A stretch of DNA of 23,160 nucleotides, taken from positions 1-23,160 of the forward strand of contig CAJFPI010000063.1 of assembly GCA_904398675.1 (NCBI GenBank). The letters run 5' to 3'. The notes beneath the pieces are model-generated. The model was given only the letters and a program-made list of their open reading frames with translations, did no database searches and had not been told where the DNA came from. Position numbers and translations under genes: made by a program. Shown here one piece after another: positions 7,202 through 15,113 of the stretch (position 1 is the first letter of the stretch; each line of letters starts with the position of its first letter). The DNA comes from an uncultured Oscillospiraceae bacterium. Its GTDB lineage: Bacteria; Bacillota; Clostridia; Oscillospirales; Oscillospiraceae.

Positions 7202-7900
7202 ATGTTACCTGAAGAGATTCTGGCGAAACTGAGCGAGGCCGTTGCCGAGGGCGACGAGGACGCGTCCCTTGAGTTGGTCAACGAGGCGATTGCCGCCGGC
7301 ATTCCGCCCCTGACGATCCTCAATGAGGGCGCCAGCAAGGGTATGGACGTGGTGTCCGAGCAGTACAACAGCGGCGAGGCTTTCCTGCCGGAGCTGGTTC
7401 TGGCCGGCGACGCCATGAGCCGCGCCATCGAGGTGATCTTCGCCAACATGTCCCAGGAGGAGGCCGCCAAGAACAAGCAGGGCGTTGTGGTCATCGGCCA
7501 GGCCAAGGGCGATGTGCACGACATCGGCAAGAACGTGGTGTCCGCTCTGCTGGCGGTCAATGGCTTTGAGGTCCATGACCTGGGCATCGACGTGGAGGTG
7601 AAGAGTTTCGTCACCAAGGCGAAGGAGGTCAACGCCGATATCGTCGCCGTTTCCACGCTGCTGACCACTTCTCTCCCCTACATGTCCGATATCGCCAACT
7701 ACATCCGTGACACCGGCAACCGCGAGAAGTACAACATCATCGTGGGCGGCGGCCCTGTTACCCCGCAGTTTGCCAAGGATATGGGCGCCGACGGCTGGTC
7801 CCGCACCGCCTCTGACTGCGTGGAGCTGTGCAAGCAGCTGATGGCCCGCAAGACCCCTGGACAGGGCGAGATCATTCTGATCGACTCTGAGGCGAAATAA
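7202..7900 (+). CDS. Corrinoid (B12-binding) protein of a methyltransferase system, MtmC/MtbC/MttC type
   Basis: This 232-residue protein has the two-part layout of methyltransferase corrinoid proteins. A helical cap domain covers residues 1-88. A Rossmann-like B12 domain follows, with GDVHDIGKNVV (103-113), whose His106 is the expected lower axial cobalt ligand, and with the downstream STLLTTSLPYM and GGGPVT blocks. It shuttles the methyl group between a substrate methyltransferase and a methylcobamide methyltransferase in the cytoplasm. Those partners follow directly: the MtmB-like gene after 17 bases and a UroD-fold methyltransferase next. The ATG at 7202 is preceded by GGAGGAAAAAAG. The length is in the usual range for the family (about 210-230 residues). 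The sequence is complete and no key residue is missing. Confidence 0.93.
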   Translation: MLPEEILAKLSEAVAEGDEDASLELVNEAIAAGIPPLTILNEGASKGMDVVSEQYNSGEAFLPELVLAGDAMSRAIEVIFANMSQEEAAKNKQGVVVIGQAKGDVHDIGKNVVSALLAVNGFEVHDLGIDVEVKSFVTKAKEVNADIVAVSTLLTTSLPYMSDIANYIRDTGNREKYNIIVGGGPVTPQFAKDMGADGWSRTASDCVELCKQLMARKTPGQGEIILIDSEAK

Positions 7901-7917
7901 GGAGGCAAGAGAAGAAG

Positions 7918-9363
7918 ATGTATAACATTAAAGTACAGCGTCTGCTGAACATGCTGGACAAGGCCTACACCGGCCCCATCATGCCCATGAAGGAGTGGGA
8001 CACCAAGGTGATCCCCAAGACCATCAAGGGCATCCTGAAGAAGTACGGCCTGACGGGTACCCTGGATCTGGAGAACCCCATCAACTATGATGACGATCTG
8101 GCGGATACCTTCTTCAAGGCCGGCTGGGAGCTGGCTCTGGAGCTGGGCATGTACTGCGAGGACACTGAGCGCGTCATCAAGATCACCGAGGACGAGCTGC
8201 TGGAGTCCATCCGCGATTACCAGGATTACAACATTCTGGGCGAGGGCCAGGATCAGGTCATCATGAAGCCCCGCCGCCCCGAGGATCCGTATGCTCCTCT
8301 GGTGGCCTCCTCTCTGGGCATCGTCTGCTCCGAGGAGAACTACATCCCCCTGGTGCAGGGCATCGTGAAGTATCCCAAGCTGGTTGACGTGCTGCACGGG
8401 CCCACCCTGGCTACCGTGTTCGGCCGCACCATCCGCTCCGGGACCCCCTATGAGACCCTGATGGGCAACTACGAGTCCCAGCTGAAGAAAGAGGCCCTGT
8501 GGCGCGCCGGCCGTCCCGGCATGGCCTGCACCGGCGTCGCCGGCGCCAGCACTGAGTACGGCCACCTGGGCGGCGCTCCCGCCGTGGCCGGCCGCGGCAA
8601 CGTGACCATGTCCCTGTGCCCGGTGGAGCTGAAGTGCACCTTCTCCAACTTCCACCGCATCATCCAGGGCCTGAACTACGGCCACAAGCTCCGCGTGGGC
8701 GCCTTCTCCTACATCGGCGGCTATGCCGGCCCGCCGGAGGGTGCTGCCCTGGCCTGCGTCGCCAACGACCTGCTGATCCCCACTGTTCTGCAGAGCGACT
8801 ACACCAGCTCCTATGTCTATGACATCCAGCTCTTCGGCAACTGCGGCCGCAAGGCTGTGTGGGCCAACAGCGTGTCCATCCAGGCCATCAGCCGCAACAC
8901 CGCTTTCATGCGCAACAAGATCGTCAACGAGACTGCCGGCCCGTGCACCGAGATGTTCATGTACGAGTCCGCTGTGGGCCTGATGAACCACTGCGTGTCC
9001 GGCGCCTCCAAGACCACCCAGCCCCGCAGCGCCGGCGGCCGCTACACCGACTACATCACCCCGGTCGAGTGCTGGTGGTCCGGCGATGTGTTCAAGTCCT
9101 GCGCCGGCATGACCCGTAAGCAGGCCAACGAGATTGCCAAGAAGATCCTGCCCAAGTATGAGGAGAAACTGCACGCTCCCGACAAGGGCCTGCCCCTGAA
9201 GGAGTGCTTTGATCTGCAGGCTCAGCGCCCCATGGACAACTACATTGAGCTGTTCAACCGTGTGCGCAACGAGCTGATTGATCTGGGCATGCCTCTGGAC
9301 AAGGCTTTTGGCGAGTGCTACATGGGCAAGGTCAGCGATAAGCGTATCACCATCGTCCTGTAA
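7918..9363 (+). CDS. MtmB-family methyltransferase without pyrrolysine
   Basis: This 481-residue protein resembles archaeal monomethylamine methyltransferase MtmB (about 458 residues) over most of its length. Recognisable shared blocks are FKAGWELALELGMYCEDT (66-83), AGRPGM (197-202), GGYAG (267-271), AGPCTEM (340-346) and a C-terminal ECFDLQ...NYIELF segment. MtmB carries pyrrolysine (in-frame UAG) three residues after AGRPGM; here that position is Thr205, codon ACC at 8530-8532, and no in-frame stop occurs. MtmB transfers methyl from monomethylamine to its corrinoid protein, with pyrrolysine thought to bind the amine. In the MttB family, pyrrolysine-free members such as MtgB act on quaternary amines instead. 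By analogy this enzyme should methylate the adjacent corrinoid protein from another N-methyl donor. The alignment is from memory; the substrate is unknown. Confidence 0.85.
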   Translation: MYNIKVQRLLNMLDKAYTGPIMPMKEWDTKVIPKTIKGILKKYGLTGTLDLENPINYDDDLADTFFKAGWELALELGMYCEDTERVIKITEDELLESIRDYQDYNILGEGQDQVIMKPRRPEDPYAPLVASSLGIVCSEENYIPLVQGIVKYPKLVDVLHGPTLATVFGRTIRSGTPYETLMGNYESQLKKEALWRAGRPGMACTGVAGASTEYGHLGGAPAVAGRGNVTMSLCPVELKCTFSNFHRIIQGLNYGHKLRVGAFSYIGGYAGPPEGAALACVANDLLIPTVLQSDYTSSYVYDIQLFGNCGRKAVWANSVSIQAISRNTAFMRNKIVNETAGPCTEMFMYESAVGLMNHCVSGASKTTQPRSAGGRYTDYITPVECWWSGDVFKSCAGMTRKQANEIAKKILPKYEEKLHAPDKGLPLKECFDLQAQRPMDNYIELFNRVRNELIDLGMPLDKAFGECYMGKVSDKRITIVL

Positions 9364-9399
9364 CCCAAACAACCACAAAGAATAGGAGGCAAAAAACTG

Positions 9400-10758
9400 A
9401 TGACCGGTAAAGAATTGCTCCTGGCAACCTATCGGCACGAGTCGGTAGAGCGTCCGCCGTGGGTGCCGTTTGCAGGCGTCCATGCCGGTAAGTTCAAAGG
9501 CTACACCGCTACTGAGATCCTGACGGATGTGGATAAGCTGATGGAGTGCCTGCTTGAGGTGCATCGGCTGTATCGTCCCGATGGACAGCCCGTGATGTTT
9601 GACCTCCAGCTGGAGGCGGAGATCCTCGGCTGCGACCTGATGTGGGCCGATGACAACCCCCCCAGCGTGACCAGCCATCCTCTGGCAGATACTGACGACA
9701 TGCCTGAGCGCGTCGTGCAGCCTGCCGATGGCCGCCTGCCCCTGGTAATGGAGGCCACCCGCCGCCTGAAGGCGGAGGTCGGCAGCGACACCGCCATCAT
9801 GGGCCTGTTCTGCGGCCCCTTCACGCTCGCATCCCATCTGCGGGGTACCAAGCTCTTCATGGATATGAAGAAGAACCCCGATCAGGTGCGCAAGCTGATG
9901 GACTATGTCACCCAGAACGCCTTCCAGATGATCGACATGTACTTTGAGGCCGGCGCCGATGTGATCTGCCCGGTGGATCCCCTGGTTTCCCAGATCTCCC
10001 CCAAGAGTTTCCGGGACTACCTGACGGAGCCCTACACGAAGATCTTCGACTATATCCGTTCCAAGGGTGTTGCCTCCTCCTTCTTTGTCTGCGGCAATGC
10101 GCTGCGCAACATCGAGGAGATGTGCAAGACCAACCCCGACGGCATCTCCATCGATGAGAACATCCCCATGGCTACTGCCAAGGAGATCACCGACCGCTAC
10201 AATATCGCCATCGGCGGCAACATCCCCCTGACCACCACCATGCTGTTCGGCAATCAGCAGGACAACATGAAGTATGTGGTGGACATGGTGGACAGTGTCG
10301 ATCCGCGGAACCTGATTATCTCTCCGGGCTGCGACATGCCTTACGATGTGCCCATCGAGAACGGCATCGCCGTGTCCGAGGCGGCGCATAACATCGACAT
10401 GTACCGCGAGATGCTCAAGGACTATGAGTCTGTGGGCGACGACTATGAGGTGGAGCTGCCCGACTATGAGCACCTGCCCCGTCCGCTGATCGAGGCCATG
10501 ACGCTGGACTCCGCCCAGTGTGCCGCCTGTGCGTACATGTGGGCTGCGGTCCAGGATGCGAAGGAAAAGTACGGCGACAAGATCGATGCGGTGGAGTACA
10601 AGTATTCCACCCGCGAGGGTATTGCCCGCAGCAAGAAGATGGGCGTCAAGAACCTGCCCTCTCTCTACATGAACGGCAAGCTGTACTACGCCTCCATTAT
10701 CCCCAGCCAGGAGGAGTTCTTCGCTGAGATCGACAAGCTGCTGGCAGAGCAGAAATAA
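9400..10758 (+). CDS. UroD-fold methylcobamide methyltransferase fused to a C-terminal thioredoxin-like domain
   Basis: Residues 1 to about 345 of 452 form a UroD-type methyltransferase domain (MtaA/MtbA/CmuA group), with LGCDLMW (76-82), SHPLADTDDM (92-101) and FCGPFTLASHLRG (137-149). The expected zinc motif His-x-Cys-Gly reads F229-V-C231-G, so the His is Phe, while Cys231 and a distal Cys311 (PGCDMPY) remain. After an acidic linker, residues about 352-452 look like a thioredoxin/glutaredoxin fold: CAAC at 374-377 and a cis-Pro candidate in NLPSLYMNGK (418-427). The expected role is moving methyl from the corrinoid protein to a thiol or folate acceptor, with the redox domain perhaps protecting or delivering a thiol (inference). 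It is third in the corrinoid operon, 36 bases after the MtmB-like gene. Confidence 0.85.
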   Translation: MTGKELLLATYRHESVERPPWVPFAGVHAGKFKGYTATEILTDVDKLMECLLEVHRLYRPDGQPVMFDLQLEAEILGCDLMWADDNPPSVTSHPLADTDDMPERVVQPADGRLPLVMEATRRLKAEVGSDTAIMGLFCGPFTLASHLRGTKLFMDMKKNPDQVRKLMDYVTQNAFQMIDMYFEAGADVICPVDPLVSQISPKSFRDYLTEPYTKIFDYIRSKGVASSFFVCGNALRNIEEMCKTNPDGISIDENIPMATAKEITDRYNIAIGGNIPLTTTMLFGNQQDNMKYVVDMVDSVDPRNLIISPGCDMPYDVPIENGIAVSEAAHNIDMYREMLKDYESVGDDYEVELPDYEHLPRPLIEAMTLDSAQCAACAYMWAAVQDAKEKYGDKIDAVEYKYSTREGIARSKKMGVKNLPSLYMNGKLYYASIIPSQEEFFAEIDKLLAEQK

Positions 10759-10814
10759 GGCTTTGGGTATTCCGATCGCCCGGAAATCAGGGCGGACAGG
10801 GAGCATCCATACAG

Positions 10815-10848
10815 CCGGGCATGCGGGCCAACCGGCCCGCATGCCCGG
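10815..10848. terminator. Perfect 15-bp hairpin after the UroD-thioredoxin gene
   Basis: CCGGGCATGCGGGCC (10815-10829), loop AACC and its exact complement (10834-10848) form a very stable stem. No T-tract follows on either strand, so it is a weak candidate for intrinsic termination and may instead protect the 3' end of the upstream mRNA. Confidence 0.4.
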
Positions 10849-10913
10849 GATTCACAGGCCGCTTGCCCGTGCTGCGGGCGACGGGGCCTTATTTGCGTTT
10901 ATAACGAAATAGA

Positions 10914-10989
10914 GCGTAACGGAGGAGCGTCCGCTCGTTGAGAGAGCGGGAACCACTCTGGACCAGAGATGTCGTGCGTCCTCGTTATG
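10914..10989 (+). ncRNA. Candidate structured leader RNA (three-way junction)
   Basis: Hand folding gives a closing stem CGTAACGgAGGA (10914-10926, one bulged G) with TCCTCGTTATG (10979-10989). It encloses two hairpins: CCGCTC/GAGCGG (10931-10936, 10944-10949) and CTCTG/CAGAG (10956-10960, 10964-10968). It lies about 100 bases upstream of the amidohydrolase gene. No known riboswitch class was recognised. Confidence 0.3.
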
Positions 10990-11092
10990 ACCTTTTCCTC
11001 AAAACGATGTGTTGATGGAGAAGATATAAACACAAATGCGTATTTCGATAGCACTAATTCTAGTAAACTGCGAAAGGGAAGGGTAAACGTTT

Positions 11093-12460
11093 ATGGGAAA
11101 GAAAACATTGATCCGCAATGCAGAAGCCATTATTACCTGCGATAAGGAGGATACCCTCCTTCGTGACGCCGACATTCTGATCGAGGACGGTAAAATTCTT
11201 CAGCTGGGCAAGAACCTGAGCGCGGAGGGCGCCGAAATCATCGACGCCAAGGGCTGCTTTGTCTACCCGGGCCTTGTGAATACCCACCACCATCTCCTCC
11301 AGGCATTCAGCCGCAACATCCCCGCCGTGCAGAACTCGGAGCTGTTCGACTGGCTGCTCTACTGCTACAACGTCTGGTGCAACGTCAACCCCGAGTACAT
11401 CTACTACAGCGCCATGGCTGCTATGGCGGAGTTTGTGAAGTTCGGCGGCACCACCATGTTTGACCACCACTTCGCCTTCCCCCGCAGCTCCAGCAAGGAG
11501 ATTATCGACCGGGAGTTCGATGTGGCCGACGAGATCGGCGTGCGGTTCTATGCCGGCCGCAGCTGCTTTACCCGCGGCAAGAGCAACGGCGGCCTGCCCC
11601 CGGAGGAGCTGATTGAGACCATCGATGAGACGCTGAAGGACTCCGAGCGCCTGATCAAAAAGTACCATGATCCCAAGCCCTTCGCCATGCATCAGGTTGC
11701 CATCGCCCCCTGCTCCCCCTTCTCCGTGGATACGGACACCATGGTGGAGTCCGCCAAGCTGGCCCGTCAGCTGGGCGTTCGCCTGCACACCCACCTGGCA
11801 GAGGCCAACGACGAGGATACTTACTGCCTGGAGGTCTATGGCAAGCGTCCTCTGGACTGGGCCGAGGAGTGCGGCTGGCTGGCTGACGACGTGTGGTATG
11901 CCCACGGCATCCACTTCACCGACGAGGAGGTTGCCCGCATGGCCAAGGCCGGCGTTGGCGTATCCCATAACGCGGTGTCCAATATGAAACTGTCCTCCGG
12001 CGTGTGCAAGGTGCCCCTGATGATGGAGCTGGGCGTTCCCGTCGGCCTGGCCGTGGACGGCTGCGGCAGCAACGATGCCTCCAACCTCCTCAACGACATC
12101 CGCGTCACCTTCCTGCTCCACCGCCTCACCTCCAGCCACAAGGCTCCCAGCGGCTACCAGGTGCTGAAACTGGCTACCCGCGGCAGCGCCGACATTCTTG
12201 GCCGTCCGGAGCTGGGCGAGCTGTCCGTGGGCAAGGCTGCGGACCTGTTCATGATCAACGTGGATATCCTGGACATGGTGGGCGCCCTGATGGATCCTAT
12301 GTCCTTCCTGGGCACCATCGGCTATACCCGTCCTGTTGAGATGACCATGGTGGCCGGCAAGGTGATCTGCCGCCAGGGCCGTCTGGTCAACATTGATGAG
12401 GATGCCATCAAGGCCAAGGGCAAGGAAATCGTCAAAAAAGTGTACGACAAGATTGTTTGA
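11093..12460 (+). CDS. Amidohydrolase, 8-oxoguanine deaminase / hydroxydechloroatrazine ethylaminohydrolase type
   Basis: This 455-residue metal-dependent amidohydrolase resembles 8-oxoguanine deaminases. It has NTHHHLLQAF (63-72, metal ligands His65 and His67), the block PCSPFSV (206-212), LHTHLAE (231-237, His234), HGIHF (271-275) and VDGCGSNDASN (321-331, Asp322). The family releases ammonia or an amine from purine- or triazine-like rings in the cytoplasm. A loop usually read HCPSSNM is SHNAVSNM here (291-298), so substrate preference may differ. The Shine-Dalgarno AAGGG is modest and the ATG is at 11093. It stands between the corrinoid operon and a PucR regulator, fitting deamination of a purine-like ring, possibly after demethylation (inference). 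Guanine deaminase is a less likely alternative because its typical motifs are absent. Confidence 0.82.
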   Translation: MGKKTLIRNAEAIITCDKEDTLLRDADILIEDGKILQLGKNLSAEGAEIIDAKGCFVYPGLVNTHHHLLQAFSRNIPAVQNSELFDWLLYCYNVWCNVNPEYIYYSAMAAMAEFVKFGGTTMFDHHFAFPRSSSKEIIDREFDVADEIGVRFYAGRSCFTRGKSNGGLPPEELIETIDETLKDSERLIKKYHDPKPFAMHQVAIAPCSPFSVDTDTMVESAKLARQLGVRLHTHLAEANDEDTYCLEVYGKRPLDWAEECGWLADDVWYAHGIHFTDEEVARMAKAGVGVSHNAVSNMKLSSGVCKVPLMMELGVPVGLAVDGCGSNDASNLLNDIRVTFLLHRLTSSHKAPSGYQVLKLATRGSADILGRPELGELSVGKAADLFMINVDILDMVGALMDPMSFLGTIGYTRPVEMTMVAGKVICRQGRLVNIDEDAIKAKGKEIVKKVYDKIV

Positions 12461-12481
12461 TACGGTTCACACAGCCAGACA

Positions 12482-12508
12482 GGGAGGGCGGGGGCATCCT
12501 GCCCTCCC
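12482..12508. terminator. Hairpin between the amidohydrolase and PucR genes
   Basis: GGGAGGGC (12482-12489) and GCCCTCCC (12501-12508) form a perfect 8-bp stem with an 11-nt loop. There is no T-tract, so it is a weak terminator candidate. Confidence 0.35.
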
Positions 12509-12562
12509 GTCCGGCATTCTCCGGTGGGGCCGCATCTCGGCGGCTGGGGGCGCAGTATTGAA

Positions 12563-14161
12563 ATGAATGTACCATTTCCCATCATGATGCAGTCTGAGCT
12601 GTTCACCGGATCCAGGCTGGTGGCGGGGGCCGCCGGCGTGGACCGAACGGTGACATGCATCAACATCATTGACGGGCCCTTTGGATACCAGTATCTCAAG
12701 AGGGGAATGCTGGTCCTCTGCAGCGCCTACTCCATTGCCGGCTCCACAGAGCGGCAGATGGAGATGATGCGGCGGGTCCATGAGCACGGTGTGGCCGCAA
12801 TGGCGCTCAAGGCAATCCACTTTCCGGACAACCGGATCCCTGAGGAGCTGTGCGCCCTGGCTGATGAGCTGGAATTTCCCCTGGTCTCGCTGTCGGACAC
12901 CTGTCCGGCCTACGCGGATTTTATTACCTATTTTTCCAACAGCGTTTATCTGCGCGGGATCCAGGCGGTTATCAGCAAGGATGAGCTGTTGAAACTGCTG
13001 CTTTTGGAGATCAGCCAGCGGGGGATCGAGGGACTGGTGAAAAAGATGGGGACGCTGCTGGGGCGCGGCGCGGCGGTGCTGTTTGAGGATACCTGCTACC
13101 TCTCCCCGCAGGGGGAGACGGCGACGGCCTTCGCCAAAGCCCTCTCTGCCAGTGACAGCATACAGCGCTTTGTCCCCTCCGGGACGTTTCCCGGCACGCT
13201 GCGATTTCCCGATACGCTGCCCAGCCCCGGGGATAACCTGGGGGCCAAGCTGAAGACCGGGGGGAACGGCCACAACTATCTCTGGCTTTTCGGCGGAGAG
13301 CCGCCCTTTGACGAAGACGATGCGGCCGTCCTTTCTTCTGCAAAGCTGGTGGGAGAGCTGGAGGTCGTCCAGCTGCTCAATTACCGGCAGCAGTCTGCCC
13401 GGCGCCGGCGGATCTTTATCGATAACCTCCTCTCCGGCAAGCTGAAGTCGCTGCACGAGATGCTGCTGGCAGCAAAGGGGCTCAGCTGGCGGCTGCCGCT
13501 GGAGCTGCGGGTGCTGTTGATTACCTGCGTCGGCGGCACGGTTGGCAGCCAGGAGATGGAGCTCGCCTTGAACCGGCAGCTGGAACGGGAGCGGCAGTCG
13601 ATCACCGTGTTTCCTTATCAGGATGACCTTGTGGTCCTGTTTCCGGTGGCGGAGGAGACGGCCTCCTGTGAGGGGCTGTTGGAAATCATGAGCGCCTGCT
13701 TTGAAGGGGAGGGGTTCTATTTCGGCCTGGGCCGCCGGGTCAGCCTCAAGGACACCCATGTCAGCTATGCCCAGGCAAAGTATGCGCTGCAGGCAGGCAG
13801 GGCGATTGCGCCGGAGCGGCATATGTTCCGCTTTGAGGAGATGGGGATGTTCCGCCTCTACTGTGCGGCTGCCCTGCCGGAGGAGCTGCGGCTTTTCTGT
13901 CAGGACTATGTGCTGCCTATCATCCAGGTGGACAGCTACGCCAAGCTGGATCTGCTGAGAACGCTGCAGACGTTCTTCGACTGCAAGGAGAACTACAGCA
14001 GGGCCGGCAATACGCTGTATCTCCATCCCAATACCATCCGCTACCGGATTGAGACCATCGGAAGGATCTGCCATGTGGATTTCAATGATCCGGAGGATGT
14101 GCTGAACATGAAAATTGCCCTGAAACTTCTGCCTTTGGTGCAGGAGATGGATGGAAAATAA
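12563..14161 (+). CDS. PucR family transcriptional regulator
   Basis: This 532-residue protein has a PucR N-terminal domain (SRLVAGAAGVDRTVTCINIID, with RGMLVLCSAY further on), a middle region resembling the GGDEF-like domain of this family, and a C-terminal PucR helix-turn-helix (CKENYSRAGNTLYLHPNTIR near residues 474-493). B. subtilis PucR controls purine catabolism; relatives control other nitrogen and amino-acid pathways. The frame is open upstream to a GTG at 12524, but the ATG at 12563 gives the usual family N-terminus. Both have weak ribosome-binding sites, so the start is the least certain part. Lying between the deaminase and the xanthine-dehydrogenase-type operon, it is the obvious local activator, sensing a pathway compound (inference). 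Confidence 0.88.
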   Translation: MNVPFPIMMQSELFTGSRLVAGAAGVDRTVTCINIIDGPFGYQYLKRGMLVLCSAYSIAGSTERQMEMMRRVHEHGVAAMALKAIHFPDNRIPEELCALADELEFPLVSLSDTCPAYADFITYFSNSVYLRGIQAVISKDELLKLLLLEISQRGIEGLVKKMGTLLGRGAAVLFEDTCYLSPQGETATAFAKALSASDSIQRFVPSGTFPGTLRFPDTLPSPGDNLGAKLKTGGNGHNYLWLFGGEPPFDEDDAAVLSSAKLVGELEVVQLLNYRQQSARRRRIFIDNLLSGKLKSLHEMLLAAKGLSWRLPLELRVLLITCVGGTVGSQEMELALNRQLERERQSITVFPYQDDLVVLFPVAEETASCEGLLEIMSACFEGEGFYFGLGRRVSLKDTHVSYAQAKYALQAGRAIAPERHMFRFEEMGMFRLYCAAALPEELRLFCQDYVLPIIQVDSYAKLDLLRTLQTFFDCKENYSRAGNTLYLHPNTIRYRIETIGRICHVDFNDPEDVLNMKIALKLLPLVQEMDGK

Positions 14162-14169
14162 TGGAACCC

Positions 14170-14186
14170 ACGGCCCGCAGGGCCGT
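14170..14186. terminator. Short hairpin after the PucR gene
   Basis: ACGGCCC (14170-14176), loop GCA and GGGCCGT (14180-14186) form a 7-bp perfect stem directly after the stop codon. No T-tract follows. A second inverted repeat ATTGGC/GCCAAT (14209-14214, 14220-14225) lies just upstream of the nitroreductase gene. Confidence 0.3.
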
Positions 14187-14255
14187 CCTCCAGAGAAACA
14201 GCAATCTGATTGGCGGACAGCCAATGAGAAATAGATGAAAACGGAGGAATGACGT

Positions 14256-14777
14256 ATGGAGTTTTTTGAGACCGTTGCACGCCGCGGCAGCTACCGCGGA
14301 CCGTTCACCGACCGGCCTGTGCCGGAGGAGGATGTCCGAAAAATGCTGACCGCCGCGATTCAGGCCCCTTCCGGCTATAACCTGCAGACCACCTCCTTCC
14401 TGGTGGTGACGGATCCCGTTCTGCGCCAGCAGCTGGCGGATCTGATGCCCACCCCCGCGACCAAGACAGCGCCGCTGTTTTTTGTAGTGGTATCGGAGAA
14501 GGTTGTCTATAGCAATGGGCTGAGCTTTGAAGTGGAGGACTACGCGGCGGCAACGGAAAACCTGATGCTGGCCATTACAGCGCTGGGTTATGCAGGGGTC
14601 TGGATGGACGGCATGACCAACAAGCTGAACGGGAATGCGGAAAAGCTCAAAGCAATGCTGCAGCTCCCGGAGGGGAAGACCGTGCGCACCATCATCCCGG
14701 TGGGCGTTCCGGCAGAGGAGGTGAAACAGAGAGAAAAGAAGGACCTGGACGAGCGCGTGGTTTTCCTGCGGGGCTGA
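14256..14777 (+). CDS. Nitroreductase family protein (small FMN oxidoreductase)
   Basis: This 173-residue protein starts MEFFETVARRGSYRGPFTDR, the N-terminal signature of the nitroreductase fold. It continues with AAIQAPSGYNLQTTSF (FMN-contact segment) and a second conserved block, AATENLMLAITALGYAGVWMDG. These enzymes are FMN-dependent homodimers that reduce nitro groups, quinones, flavins or ring double bonds with NAD(P)H. The length is at the short end of the family. The Shine-Dalgarno ACGGAGGA precedes the ATG. It sits 94 bases after the PucR gene and before the molybdenum-hydroxylase operon. A role in reducing a ring intermediate is possible but cannot be read from the sequence. Confidence 0.88.
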   Translation: MEFFETVARRGSYRGPFTDRPVPEEDVRKMLTAAIQAPSGYNLQTTSFLVVTDPVLRQQLADLMPTPATKTAPLFFVVVSEKVVYSNGLSFEVEDYAAATENLMLAITALGYAGVWMDGMTNKLNGNAEKLKAMLQLPEGKTVRTIIPVGVPAEEVKQREKKDLDERVVFLRG

Positions 14778-14940
14778 GTGGATGGACGGGGGAGGCGCAG
14801 AGAGTTTCCGCACCTCTCCCCGCCGCAGTAAAACATGGAGGTTTTTGCCACTTCCGGATTCATAAAATGGGAAACCGTTCCAGTAAAAGCAGGGGGTTCT
14901 GCAGGGATCCGCACCTTATGAAAAGGTGCGGAAAAATATG

Positions 14941-14979
14941 AAATAACGTTATTTTAATAAAAAAATAACGTTATTTTAA
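14941..14979. repeat. Twin palindromic operator-like repeats, 22-bp period
   Basis: The 17-mer AAATAACGTTATTTTAA occurs at 14941-14957 and again at 14963-14979. Each copy contains the perfect 14-bp palindrome AAATAACGTTATTT. The centres are 22 bp apart, about two helical turns, so two dimers would bind on the same face of the DNA. It lies about 106-145 bp upstream of the promoter at 15085-15113. Confidence 0.75.
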
Positions 14980-15084
14980 CTGAAATAATTGAAGAATTTA
15001 ATTTTTCAATTGACGATTTCTACAATCTTTTTCTCACATGTTTGGTCAAAAGACAGAAATGTCTCCGGTCATCATGAATTGTGC

Positions 15085-15113
15085 TGGAAAGTATTACAGC
15101 TATATCATATAAT
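15085..15113 (+). promoter_or_regulatory. Promoter of the molybdenum-hydroxylase operon
   Basis: TGGAAA (15085-15090), a 17-bp spacer and a consensus TATAAT (15108-15113). Transcription would start near 15120, giving a leader of about 95 nt before the TTG start codon at 15214. Confidence 0.6.

Larger units (their letters stand above)
10759..11092. other. Intergenic region with strong hairpin and candidate structured RNA
   Basis: No gene is seen in these 334 bases. They contain a perfect 15-bp hairpin (10815-10848), a small hairpin GCCCG/CGGGC (10865-10879) and a hand-folded three-way-junction structure (10914-10989). A TATAAA at 11025 has no convincing -35 partner. The structure does not match the purine riboswitch consensus as I know it. 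Confidence 0.55.

Noticed and set aside
7699..10842. Minus-strand open frame of over 1000 codons opposite the MtmB-like and UroD-thioredoxin genes
   Set aside because: Shadow of strongly biased codon use in well-supported + strand genes; no ribosome-binding site or domain seen.
10880..11092. Purine riboswitch upstream of the deaminase
   Set aside because: The region folds as a three-way junction, but the conserved junction and loop bases of purine riboswitches are absent.
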